The translations under genes were made by a program, and so were the position numbers. Shown piece by piece: positions 1-11,239 of a DNA stretch of 64,000 bases. The stretch covers positions 12,462,001-12,526,000 of the forward strand of contig OY292275.1 in the NCBI GenBank assembly GCA_958496175.1. Reading direction: 5' to 3'. The notes under the pieces are model-generated. The model was not told the DNA's origin. It worked only from the letters and a program-made list of their open reading frames with translations, and ran no database searches. How positions within the stretch are numbered: position 1 is the first letter of the stretch; the number at the start of each line of letters is the position of its first letter. This DNA is from Sisyra terminalis (Eukaryota > Arthropoda > Insecta > Neuroptera > Sisyridae).

Positions 1-99
1 TATTAAATCTTATTACCTATCACCTTCGAGCTATGAACATTATATGCACTGACCAGTAAAGGTTTTGCATTCTTTATTTATTAAACTATCCCAGATATT

Positions 100-2715
100 T
101 GAATTGGATAATAAATAAAAATAAACAAATTATTTTAAGTAACACTTAATATACGCATCAATATTTTTCCACATTTTTAATTTGCCAATCTCTCACGGTT
201 TAAAATTTCATAAAATTAATTATTTAAATTAAGAAACACCTAAAATACGCATCTATACTTTTCTTCATATTAAATTCGCTAGTCGCTCTCACATTATTAT
301 TAGTTTCAATTACCAACTATATCTCTTAACGTTTTTCATTTGCTAATCTATCTCGGGTTATTACTTCCTACAATTTACAATGTACTGTAAGTTTAGCCTA
401 GTCTATGCTTCTATATCATTCTACGTTTGAAATTCGCTAATCTATCTCGGGTTATTACTTCTTAAAATTCACAAGCTACTGTAACTTAAGCCTGGTATAC
501 GCTTCTATATCTTTCTACGTTTTTAATTCGCTAATCTATCTCGGGTTATTATTTCTTAATATTTTCAATTTTCTGTAAGTTTAGCCCGGTGAACCCTTCT
601 ATATCTTTCTACGTTTTAAATTCGCTAATCTATCTTGGGTTATTATTTCTTAGAATCCAAAATTTACTGAAACTTTAGCCTAGTGTACGCCTCTATATCT
701 TTCTACGTTTTAAATTCGCTAATCTATCTCGGATTATTATTTCTTAAAATTTAAATTTACTGTAAGTTTAGCCTAGTGTACGCTTCTATATCTTTCTACG
801 TTTTTAATTCGCTAATCTATCTCGGATTATTATTTCTTAAAATTTAAATTTACTGTAAGTTTAGCCTAGTGTACGCTTCTATATCTTTCTACGTTTTAAA
901 TTCGCTAATCCATCTCGGGTTTTTATTGTGTAAATTTCCCAATCTACACTAATTTTTGTCTGGTTTACGCTTCTATATCATTCTACGTTTTTAATTCGCT
1001 AATCTATCTTGGGTTATTATTTCTTATAATTCTCAATTTCCTGTAAGTTTAGCCTAGTGTACGCTTCTATATCTTTCTACGTTTTTAATTCGCTAATCTA
1101 TCTTGGGTTATTATTTCTTATAATTCTCAATTTCCTGTCAGTTTAGCCTAGTGTACGCTTCTATATCTTTCTACGTTTTTAATTCGCTAATCTATCTTGG
1201 GTTATTATTTCTTATAATTCTCAATTTCCTGTAAGTTTAGCCTAGTGTACGCTTCTATATCTTTCTACGTTTTAAATTCGCTAATCTATCTCGAGTTAAT
1301 ATTTTGTAAAATTCACAATTTACTGTAACTTTAGCCTAGTATACGCTTCTATATCTTTCTACGTTTTAAATTCGCTAAACTATCTCGGGTTATTACTTCT
1401 TAAAATTCACAATCTACTTTAACTTAAGCCTGGTATACGCTTCTATATATTTCTACGTTTTTAATTCGCTAATCTATCTTGGGTTATTATTTCTTATAAT
1501 TCTCAATTTCCTGTAAGTTTAGCCTAGTGTACGCTTCTATATCTTTCTACGTTTTTAATTCGCTAATCTATCTTGGGTTATTATTTCTTATAATTCTCAA
1601 TTTCCTGTAAGTTTAGCCTAGTGTACGCTTCTATATCTTTCTACGTTTTTAATTCGCTAATCTATCTTGGGTTATTATTTCTTATAATTCTCAATTTCCT
1701 GTAAGTTTAGCCTAGTGTACGCTTCTATATCTTTCTACGTTTTTAATTCGCTAATCTATCTTGGGTTATTATTTCTTATAATTCTCAATTTCCTGTAAGT
1801 TTAGCCTAGTGTACGCTTCTATATCTTTCTACGTTTTTAATTCGCTAATCTATCTTGGGTTATTATTTCTTATAATTCTCAATTTCCTGTAAGTTTAGCC
1901 TAGTGTACGCTTCTATATCTTTCTACGTTTTAAATTCGCTAATCTATCTCGAGTTAATATTTTGTAAAATTCACAATTTACTGTAACTTTAGCCTAGTAT
2001 ACGCTTCTATATCTTTCTACGTTTTAAATTCGCTAAACTATCTCGGGTTATTACTTCTTAAAATTCACAATCTACTTTAACTTAAGCCTGGTATACGCTT
2101 CTATATATTTCTACGTTTTTAATTCGCTAATCTATCTCGGATTATTATTTCTTAAAATTTAAATTTACTGTAAGTTTAGCCTAGTGTACGCTTCTATATC
2201 TTTCTACGTTTTAAATTCGCTAATCCATCTCGGGTTTTTATTGTGTAAATTTCCCAATCTAAACTAATTTTTGTCTGGTTTACGCTTCTATATCATTCTA
2301 CGTTTTTAATTCGCTAATCTATCTTGGGTTATTATTTCTTATAATTCTCAATTTCCTGTAAGTTTAGCCTAGTGTACGCTTCTATATCTTTCTACGTTTT
2401 AAATTCGCTTATCTATCTCGGGTTATTATGTTGTAAAATTCACAATTTACTGAAACTTTAGCCTGGTGTACGCTTCTATATCTTTCAACGTTTTTAAGTC
2501 GCTAATCTATCTCGGGTTATTATTTCTTATAATTTACAATTTACTGTAAGTTTAGCTTGGCGTACCCATGTATATCTTTCTACGTTTTTAATTCGTTAAT
2601 CTATCTCGGGTTATTATTCCTTAAAATTCACAATTTACTGCAAGTTTAACCTGGTGTACGTATCTATATTTTTCTTCATTTTTAATTCGCTAGTCTCTCT
2701 CGTGTTATTATTTAT
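100..2715. repeat. 94-bp tandem satellite array
   Basis: About 25 head-to-tail copies of a 93-94 bp monomer. The anchor ctacg recurs at 421, 515, 609, 703, 796, 889, 983, 1077, 1171, 1265, 1359, 1453, 1547 and onward to 2674, with constant 93-94 bp steps. Each monomer carries a TTCGCTAATCTATC core, a variable TATT-rich part and a TAGCCTAGTGTACGCTTC end. Core copies (about 420-2600) are very similar. Copies at about 100-330 and after 2600 are progressively diverged, as expected at satellite edges. A homogenised subtype (TCTTGGGTTATT, then TAATTCTCAATTTCC) forms runs at about 1000-1265 and 1480-1920. No coding potential is visible. Confidence 0.97.
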
Positions 2716-3105
2716 TTTAGTCGTCCGTCCTTATCGAACTATCAATACTACTAATCACTGTCTCACCTGTGAGTAGATTAACAATTTATGTTTATAAGCG
2801 AGTGTCGTAGATACTCAATAAGGGTTTAATTTTCGTTGTTGGATCACTTATTTAAATTAGCATATTACTTTTTGTAACACCAAGTTTACACATTTTTTTT
2901 TTATTATAAATTCGCTAAAGCCTCTCAGGATATTATTATTAGTAATCATCTGCTCTCTTTGAAGTACAATACTTCTAATTATCGTGTCCAATGTGTATAT
3001 ATGATCCCTTGTAAATGTTTATAATCGAGTGTTGTAGGTATTTTATTTGGGTTTTGACTTTTTTATTCATTATTCGGTTTTAAATTTTCAAAAATATTAT
3101 TGTGA
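2650..3105. repeat. Diverged ~228-bp repeat unit, two copies, flanking the satellite
   Basis: Two long diverged units follow the 94-bp array. ATTCGCTAG at about 2685 is matched by ATTCGCTAA at about 2911, and GTTTATAAGCGAGTGTCG at 2789 by GTTTATAATCGAGTGTTG at 3018. The offset is about 226-229 bp. The first part of each unit resembles the 94-bp monomer; the rest (an AATACTNCTAAT stretch, then the GAGTG block) is absent from the short monomers. The unit may be a longer ancestral form or a composite monomer. That it gave rise to the 94-mer is inference. Confidence 0.7.
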
Positions 3106-4604
3106 CAATTTTTCTTTACGTATGTTTTAGGCTTTCTTTAAATTACATTTGATAAAGTATTTGATTTCTTGGTTTCCAACACTTCTTCGAAATTATTTGT
3201 TGAATTTTAATTTGAAAAAGCCCTGATTTTTGATGAAAGAATCTTAAAAAATAGAAATATAATATTTAAATTTATATTCATTCATTTCCCAAACGTTAAA
3301 CACAAACCAATATTTTCATTTAATTTCGAAACATACACTTCGCAATATCCTTGCACCAACTACATTTTATACAAATTTGGCAGTCACATTATATTTGAAT
3401 AACTTCGAGAATTAGTTGAATTATTTTCTTTCAAATGGTACGGATGAATTTCAAATTTTTGTTCGTTTCTAGAAGAAAATTGTAAATTAGGTAGAGTAAG
3501 AAATGTTTTCTATAAATTTACATCTTTTTGTAACTGATTCAACTTACGGGTTTAAAATTTATGAAGTCCACCAAATTTAATAGTTCACATTAGCGTTTAT
3601 TACGCAGTTCCCTCGATTTTTTTTCTTGTATTTGAAGTATTAAAACAGTCAACTTTAATGAAATGTTTTGGATAAAAACACGTTATTTTTGAATTTGAAA
3701 GTTTTACTTTGCCTTTACATTTACACAATATCACTCATGAAGTTCCATAAATGCAAATATAATTGATTTTTTTGTTGGTCACATATCCCACTACTGATGT
3801 TTTAATTTTCGATTCTTGTCGGTTTCAAAGAATTTTTCAAATTTTAATTGTTTGGAATATAAACATTGTGAAAATGGGTTTCATAATGATCATTGACGTG
3901 AGTTTTCACCAGAAAATTGAGACGTAAGCCTGGCGAGACTTTTATACCAATTTTCAAGCATATGTTTTAAATACCGAATTAAACTGTAGATAGTTTTTAC
4001 AGAATTTACAAATTTTCGCTTTTTACTTCTCGTTTTGAGTCTTTTTAGCCGTTTCAAAGTTCACAATAACTAAATCTCTCCAAGCAAAACATAACCTCCC
4101 TCCGTAATGCACATAAATTCAAATTTCATTGTTTCCGCAAATATTTTCATTGAGTGTGAAAATTTAAAGTTATACATTCAAACATATTTCGGAAAATGAA
4201 GTCGCGGCAATAATAATACTACTATTTTTTGAATGATATTATTGATGAAACGATTGTTATAACGGGTTTTCAATCATTTTTATTTTGAGTCAATCCAAAG
4301 ACTATAATTATAATAGAATTTTTTTTTCATTCATTGTAAAGTTTAAACAATGATGAAGGGGAAATGAAATTAACCTGCATACGTTTTTAACCAAAAATCA
4401 CTAATGAAGTAGGCATTCTTATCTCTTATAATTTTCAAATTTTGTTAATTTTTTAAGATGTTTCCAGATGTTTTAATTGAATTAAATATGGTCGAAGTGA
4501 TTTAGTTAAAGAGCATATTTCCTTGGCCTACTAGGATTGTTATATTTAAAGCCAGTTGTAGCCAATCACAGCGCTTTTCATGAACGCTTTTTATAATGTA
4601 TAAA
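3106..4604. other. AT-rich non-coding stretch
   Basis: No recognisable gene, RNA or transposon. Homopolymer-rich A+T sequence with stops in all frames. Confidence 0.6.
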
Positions 4605-4812
4605 TTACGCAAAGTTTCATCGATTGGTCAAACTCAAAATTATTTTTTTCCCATAAGAAATAACATTGTAATTTTTCTGCTAAAAACTTATTTTCCAAGA
4701 AAACGAAGCGAAAACTCGCAAATTGGTATTCTTAATTTTCGATTTGTTTTTGCTTCTTCTATCATAATCCGTTCTTAAATCGCGGCGCCGGAGATATTAG
4801 GAACTCCCCCTA
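4605..4812 (+). repeat. Dispersed repeat family, copy 1
   Basis: About 200 bp similar to 19130-19325 in the same orientation. Shared blocks in order are a poly-T run followed by CCCATANGAAATA, then TTTTTGNTTCTTCNATCATAA, then GCGGCNCYGGAGATATTAGG with AACTCC. No transposase or tRNA-like head is visible, so the class is unknown. The 60-codon ATG frame here lies inside the repeat and is not conserved in the other copy. Confidence 0.7.
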
Positions 4813-5560
4813 AAATGAATAATTTTTAAATTTGAGATGTTTCTTGTAATTTTTGGAAGTTTAATTTTTAAGAGAGATATATTCAGCATTTTCCCAAGAA
4901 ATTTTTCGTTTAGCCAACAAGTGTTTCTCATGTTTTCCTTGGTAATACGACTAAAGAAAACTATAATATCATTAACAAATACAAATTAATGCAACATTAA
5001 AAGAAACATTTTAACTGCCTTCAACCGCCCTTAACAATATAATTCAGTTAGGGTAGAAGTAATGGATTTCTGAGATGCTTTTTGAAGTGGGAAAATCTAT
5101 TTAATGAATTATTTATCCTATTTCGGCAAATGTATCCCTTCTATATCGGGTTTTTTTCAAGCCATATTATTTGCCATTTAACCCCAATTTCGGAAGTTAC
5201 CCCTTCGTTTTAACTCTTTCAAAACTTAGGGGAATCAAACCTCAAGCAATGTTTACATTGAATCTTAGAAGAAAAAATTCGTAAAGGATGCCGAAAAAGT
5301 ATTTATAGTTTTTATTGATCTTCTGTTCAAATGGATGTCAAGTTTGAAAATTTGTTGAAAAAAGGTAAACTTGACAACTAATGGAGCTTTTTTTAAAATT
5401 TCGAATGTTTATTGATGAATTAGTAAAAGTTTGGTAGATTTTCATGGACGGATTTCATGGGATAAGTACACTTAGTTATATATTTTGTATTCACTTTTTC
5501 AAGTATAAAGCCACTAAGAAATTTCGAATGTACATTGCACAAAATTGATTTTTGAATAAA
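4813..5560. other. AT-rich non-coding stretch
   Basis: Nothing recognisable on either strand. Confidence 0.55.
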
Positions 5561-5565
5561 TCACT

Positions 5566-5624
5566 GTTAAAAAAGGCATTTTAAATGTATTGATTTCAAA
5601 ATACCTCTAAATGCCTTTTTTAAC
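5566..5624. repeat. Short hairpin (16-17 bp stem)
   Basis: The arms GTTAAAAAAGGCATTT and AAATGCCTTTTTTAAC are exact reverse complements around a loop of about 25 nt. The stem is too short and AU-rich to claim a microRNA precursor; it may be a relic of an inverted-repeat element. Confidence 0.7.
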
Positions 5625-6990
5625 AAGGATGGCCACTTGGAAAACATTGCAGTTAATAGTATTGAAGTTAAAGGAAAAGGAATCGAGATAATTAAAAAAT
5701 AAGCCAATGTAGATTAACTTTTCGAAAATCTGGGCTCGATATTACTGTTGTTTCTCGCTTAAGCATGACGGACACAAATGACAGAATTCTCACGAAGTAT
5801 AAATGAAATTTAATAATTTTACTTAATTTAATATTTTTCTTCAAAATATTCAGAACAATACACAAATATCAGTCGTAATTTGCACTATAAAACTTATGCC
5901 AGACATAGAATTATTATGCGACATAATTATAATTTTATGTTTCAAAAAACATTTCATTATTACTCAGAAATATAACTCAAGGGTGTTTTTGCTAAACTTG
6001 ACTAATTCCAACTCGAACTCATAATTTCAATAACAAAAAAGCATAACAAAGCCGCAGACCTTAAGTACATAATGTATACGTATACTTAAACTTATATAAA
6101 ATTGGAAAACGAAAACATTTATTTATTAACTGAAGCTCAAAATTTTCAGCTAACAAAGTGCCTCCGGTTATAAGGTAGTACGAGTCCTTAAAAAATAAAC
6201 GCACAAAAGGAAAATCCTTAGTTTCATATTAACAAGGATTGTTTTAATTTTGAAAAGATCATAAAAGCAAAAAAAAAACTTTTTCATATCATTAGGGAGT
6301 TGTTCAACTTGTGATACTTTAAAAGAATAACATTATGATAATTATTATGAACCTTTTCTTTTGAATACAACCTCGTTAAACTCAACTTTTTCAATGTACT
6401 TGTCCTCTTTATTTTTTGTTCAATTATTGCAAATTTGGAGTTTCATTATCCTCTATGTTACCTTTGTTAAATCGAGATGAAAAAAATGCTTACATAATTT
6501 TCTTGTTTTAAAAACCTTCAACAAATATTTGTGGTTAATTTATAAACCATAATAAAGAGAAGTAATTGGTGATGTGTGATTTCTTCTCAATATTTATAGA
6601 CATCGTAAATCATTTAATTCAAATCCCATCGAAACGATTAAGGGTAGTTAAAGGGTTTGAGTATAAGGGTTGAGTTTGAATTTTAACTAATGTGACAATA
6701 GGAATCAATATCTATAGTACAAAACAACAATCGCTTGCAATAGATGATCGTTTGTGCTGCTATACGAGAAAATGTTTTCAAAGTAATTTAAAGTTTGCAA
6801 ATATTAAACTGTTTTCTCGAATGAGACAAAGTGTTTTGTTTTCAATTTTAGTCGATTAACAGTCTTATGAAAAAGATTTAGATACTCAAAGTATAAGAGA
6901 AGTTTCTTATACAAAATTAAAATGGAATATCAAATTTGATTTTTTTGCTGACTTTGAACGATTATACTGTTTATTCAATGTATAAAATAA
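5625..6990. other. AT-rich non-coding stretch
   Basis: No gene, RNA or mobile element recognised. Confidence 0.55.
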
Positions 6991-6993
6991 ATA

Positions 6994-7366
6994 AATATAA
7001 AATATATTGTGGTCTCATTTATGTAATATAGTTTACAAAAGTTAACTAAGAACATAAATTTGAACAAAAGCTTTAACAAATGTATTTTGTCGAATTGCTC
7101 AGATACTACTTGATACTACATATACTACTTGATATCCAATACTACTTGCATTGGATAATCTTGTAATGGAAAAAAATTGGATAAAATACATAATCCAATA
7201 CTACTTGATGACCACTGATGACGTTTCTTGGCAATCGAAATACGAATTTGGGCAATCCGTCAGTAATTCATTTGTATGAACTTTTGCTCAAGTATATTCA
7301 TGTTTATAGTTTACTTTTGTAAATTATATTACATAAATAAGACCATAAAATATTTTATATATTGTA
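6994..7366. mobile_element. Foldback element with ~100-bp inverted arms
   Basis: A left arm (about 6994-7100) and a right arm (about 7250-7366) are imperfect inverted copies. They share, for example, ATTTATGTAATATA and TTTACAAAAG against the reverse complement of CTTTTGTAAATTATATTACA, with GGTCTYATTTATG on both. The centre carries four spaced copies of ATACTACTTG (about 7103, 7122, 7140, 7199). No transposase is encoded. Target duplications are not clear because both flanks are A+T repeats. Confidence 0.75.
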
Positions 7367-7439
7367 AAAACTATAAAATTAATTAGTTAGTTCATTTATT
7401 ATGACGCCATTTTCTTTAAGAAAACCGAAAGTTTGAAGT

Positions 7440-7649
7440 AGAAATAAGGACCACATGAGAATAGAAGATCGGAATAAGCATGCACTGCAAAGACCAGTGC
7501 CTTATGTAGGACAATATTTTGTCCTTAGATTGAAAAATCGTCCTCGAAGGTGGAGCAACTCATCAATAAGAGACAATGGCATAAGAATGCAGAAAGTAAT
7601 GGAAAATCACTGCATTCAAGGTTCTTCAAAGCATCTATACTATGACTAA
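7440..7649 (+). pseudogene. LINE ORF2 C-terminal fragment (non-LTR retrotransposon)
   Basis: An open segment resembles the tail that follows the reverse transcriptase in RTE-like and related non-LTR retrotransposons. It has a DHMRIEDRN stretch (family pattern GHxxRMxDxR), then RPRRWSNS (family pattern RPxxRWxDD), then GIRMQKVMENH (family pattern Gxx(W)MQxAxxR). The ATG at 7455 is only an internal methionine; similarity begins about five codons upstream. The frame stops soon after, with no reverse transcriptase upstream, so this is a 5'-truncated, decayed insertion with no likely function. The match is short, so the clade is uncertain and chance resemblance is not excluded. Confidence 0.45.
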
Positions 7650-8183
7650 CCTGTTATTGTTTAACAGCGAATAGCTATGATGATTGCTAATTTTCAATGT
7701 TGTAGAGTCACGTGAAGGAAAAGACCCAAACATACAGAACATACAGAATTAACTACAGAACCCTTATAGAACTAACTTATGCACAACGCTTTATAATATT
7801 CATTATTTGTAAATTCTATATTTCTATGTTCATTGAATTATTCTATCAAGGAAAAAGCTTTCCCCATCAGCTCTTAGCCATAACAGGATCATGGCTAAGA
7901 TATGGACAGATCATGGAAATCTAATTTCTTGCGGTTCAAATTGTGAATGGTGTTTACAATAATTTAATTGTTAATTACGTGCACTTTTGGTTTTTTCGAT
8001 TCCGTTCAGATGTTTTTGATGTTAAAATGCACTCCGCACAGGCAAGGTGAATATGTGATCCAAATCAGACAATCCTTGAAGTACTAAACAATGCTTTAAA
8101 GTTCACGTAAAAGTATTGGATTTCTGTTTTCTCAACCTTATATTTTGATGAATTTGTTGCAATTTGATAACAGAAAATTAGAA
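7650..8183. other. Non-coding stretch
   Basis: Contains a 70-codon ATG frame at 7712-7924 with no recognisable motif. Nothing else supported. Confidence 0.5.
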
Positions 8184-8191
8184 GGGATATT

Positions 8192-8901
8192 CAGTGGCGT
8201 AATTAGGTAACCAAGGGCCTTGGGGCAAATTAAAAAATGGGGCCCCACTGCTATGTAAACTGATTAGGTTTTATCAAATAAAAATATGAAATATACAAAT
8301 ATTTTAAAAATGCTAAGCTACTTAACCTCTTTTTGTGCACTGCAGGGCAGGTAATAAAAATATTAAACAGTAACAACATAAATTACAATTAATACTTGGT
8401 GTAGGTTTGGCTAATAAAACGAAATAGAGAAGATTCAAGGGTTTATTATAAAAACGACGGGCTTACCAACTGACTAAATAACAATTATATTTACAATTTT
8501 TTCCTAGCTTTAGTTTTCGCAAAAGTATCAATGGCTTCGTTTAAATCCAGGCTTGATGCGGTTTTGTTTTCAATTGCTATTAGCGATAAATATCGGAGTC
8601 GAGTTTGGCCCATATTATTTCTTAAATAATTTTTTATCATTTTTAATTTGCTAAATGATCTTTCAGCTGCTGCAGAAGTGACAGGAATTGTAAAGAATAA
8701 TAATATCGCTGTAAATACTTCCGTTAGGTCGCATTCTAGCACTCCATATTTGCTCATTATTTTTTTACATAATTGGTGAACTTCCAACTGAATTTCCAAA
8801 AGTTTAGTTCGATCGAGATTTCTGGTAAGGATTTGAGGGCCCCCTGAGCTTGAGGGCCCCGGGGCAATGCCCCGCCTAGCCCCTAGGTAGCTACGCCACT
8901 G
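8192..8901 (-). mobile_element. Internally deleted hAT transposon with perfect 8-bp TSD
   Basis: The ends are CAGTGGCGTA and TACGCCACTG, a classic hAT terminal inverted repeat. Imperfect similarity continues inward through GGGGC/GCCCC-rich subterminal sequence. The element is flanked by identical 8-bp direct repeats GGGATATT (8184-8191 and 8902-8909), the target duplication length of hAT. At 710 bp it is far shorter than an autonomous hAT (2.5-5 kb) and keeps only the 3' end of a transposase gene on the minus strand. The G/C-rich termini stand out from the AT-rich surroundings. The exact TSD suggests a fairly recent insertion. Confidence 0.95.
8491..8835 (-). pseudogene. hAT transposase C-terminal dimerisation domain
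   Basis: About 100 codons of a hAT transposase C-terminus (hAT dimerisation domain). The hallmark TIPVTSAAAERSFSKLK is followed by IKNYLRNNMGQTRLRYLS, the conserved (S/A)ERxFSxL and RxxMxxxRLxxLxxL pattern, ending in a basic KTKARKKL tail before the stop. The frame has no ATG at its start: it opens with TTG and runs upstream into the element's own terminus. The BED zinc finger, the RNase H-like catalytic core and the insertion domain are deleted. It therefore cannot be a transposase. In intact hAT proteins this domain mediates oligomerisation; whether this frame is ever translated is unknown. Confidence 0.92.
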
Positions 8902-8909
8902 GGGATATT

Positions 8910-10947
8910 CACTAGAGGTATCACCTTAATACCATTTATATTTTATCTGAAATAAGATATACTCCAAATATCAAAAAAAAATATCATTAGGGTTTTATTC
9001 TTTTCTTATTTTTTGCTGATAAAATATATAATATATTTCAAAGCAAATCACCCAGAAAAAGTTGCGGTTATCAACTAAATGCAAAAAATGTTAAATTCAG
9101 GAAAAAAATTAAAACATTTAATTTGAAATTAAAATGACTAACGTTAATATTTCTGTCGGATATTTTACCATGTTTTTTGTAGGGAAACTTATTTTTTATG
9201 AAGTTTAGAACGATTCGCTTCATCAAACTTTCATCAACCAAAAGTTAACCCAATCTAACGGCAAAACCAAAAGATAGAATTTTGCCGAAGCGCATGGTTT
9301 ATCCTGTTTAAAATTTATTACTATTTAAACAACAAATGTTTGTTTAAAAGGTAATGATTTAGATAATTGAGACAACATGGCTTTGTGTGGATGGGGTCAG
9401 AGACTAAAACCGCATTCGATAAATATTTCAACTCAAAGGAAACTTAGGTTATATCCCAGTTAATATAGCATTCCAAATGAATTCGCAAAGACACTCTATT
9501 GATTTCACTAATTAAATCAAATCTAATTAAAACGTGCGCCTAAATTATCCTAAAGCGTTGCTTAAATATTCACACTATCCGTTAAAATTTCATTTCAACT
9601 CTCGAGGATTTTTCCTGTTGAATAAATTAATGAGAGTTGTATTTTATTATATTTTCTTATTGTGAACAGAGTTAGCGGCAAGTGAAACATAAAGGGAGTT
9701 GTTGGTTCCGGTGTTGAAGGATTGAAGGGGGTGGAATCGAGGAAAAAAATATATATCTACTTCCTGATCGCATTATTCTAAACTAAACCAATAAAACGAG
9801 ACGTTGTTTCGAAAGAACAAGTTGAATTACATTCATCTCATTTGTGAGGTGTTGCAAACTTTGTTGCAGAGTTAGGGGTGAACGTTGAAATTTCCCTTCA
9901 TTCGGAATTTGCGATTTTTCCACGTTGAACATCAAAGATTCTTAATGGATTTTAAAATTCAAAATTTAAGTGCTCAAGTACTTCAAGTTCATACGCAATT
10001 TGAGCGAAAATTATTATTTGTGATGTCATAAAAGTATTAAAATGAAACTTCAGATGAAAAGATCAGATTTTTAAAACGCACAAGTAATTTTCTCTGCTGC
10101 CTTTTTAGTATGAAAGAACTTTGGTAGGCGTTTTGCTTATTTCCTGGAAAAGGCTAAAGTCCCTTAAATTCTAATTTTGGAAACAGACAAATTTGGTATC
10201 TTTTTTACCAATAATAAGATCTCATTAGAAATTTTATAGAGAGAAGAGAAATAGATTTCATTACAGAAATTTATACTTTACTTCAGAGAAATTAAGGAAA
10301 TTAAAGATTAAAGTTAAATTTTCTGTTAAACATTTTTTGACCTAAATTCGATTAAATCTCAAAAAAAAAAAATCATTTGATTTGCCATTTAACATTCTCA
10401 AACCTCTGGTTACTTTCTAATTTCTAGGATTGTAAGAAAAATGTAAAACTTAAACTATATGCACTGTTATCTGGATACTATAATGTTGTAGCTTTCATTT
10501 TTCATTTTTTAATTTGTTATCTCTTAAAACGTTTAATGGGGAGATAAAATAAGGAATGAAAAAATTCAAATCAAAGAATTAAAGAAAAATAATTGCTTGC
10601 TAAAGTGCACCCCGAGCTGAAATTTTGAAGTCTGCACCACTGAATTATTCTAACATCTATGGAGATCGCTGGTATTCCTACAAAGTAATAAGCAATATTT
10701 TCAATTAAATTACTAATTACAATTATTAAAAAGAAATTCAATTTAATTTGATATTTTCAATAACCCTACTGGATGAGATATATAATACTAATAGACATAA
10801 TCTCTGCAGACGCATTTTTGTATTATGCGAACTGCTGCAAACGTGCTACAAACGTTTTTGTTTAGTTGCATTTAATTTAATTGTATTTTAATTAAAAATA
10901 TTTTTTTTTCTGGTTGCTCTCATCCATGGTGTGGTAAATAATTAAAA
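8910..10947. other. AT-rich non-coding stretch
   Basis: No gene seen. Around 10600-10640 there is a locally G/C-richer patch ending CACCACTG that resembles one hAT terminus, but no partner end was found. The TGCTGCAAACGTG motif near 10840 recurs near 11330, on the far side of the adjoining foldback element. Confidence 0.45.
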
Positions 10948-11000
10948 ATGTTCTTGGGAACTTGGATTTAAATAATAAGACGTTATTTTTCAAATTATCT

Positions 11001-11038
11001 CAACGTTTCGTTGGTATTTATTTCCAACTTCTTCAGGA
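11001..11038 (-). other. Hammerhead-ribozyme-like motif, locus A left arm
   Basis: Read on the minus strand: CTGAAGA, one extra A, stem GTTGG, loop, stem CCAAC, GAAAC. This matches the hammerhead core CUGANGA...GAAA with a 5-bp stem II, apart from the extra A before the stem. The mirror copy lies on the plus strand at 11201-11239. Activity is not established. Confidence 0.4.
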
Positions 11039-11200
11039 GAATTTTTGATGTTAACATCCTCGTTGTAAAAACTGGCTTTTTAACAAGATTTTTTACAAGA
11101 TATAAGTATAATTGCCACTAGCGTACTCACTCGGTTATCTTGTTAAAAATCTTGTTAAAAAGCCAGTTTTTACAACGAGGATGTTAGCATCAAAAATTCT

Positions 11201-11239
11201 CCTGAAGAAGTTGGAAATAAATACCAACGAAACGTTGAG
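11201..11239 (+). other. Hammerhead-ribozyme-like motif, locus A right arm
   Basis: Mirror of the motif in the left arm: CTGAAGA, A, GTTGG, loop, CCAAC, GAAACGTTG. It is preserved without change in both arms. Confidence 0.4.

Noticed and set aside
100..2715. CRISPR-like periodic repeat
   Set aside because: The whole 94-bp unit repeats, with no unique spacers between short repeats, and the context is eukaryotic: it is a satellite.
5566..5624. microRNA precursor
   Set aside because: The stem is only 16-17 bp with a long A run; animal pre-miRNAs need about 22 or more paired positions in each arm.
10600..10640. hAT right end CACCACTG
   Set aside because: No matching left end or 8-bp duplication found upstream.
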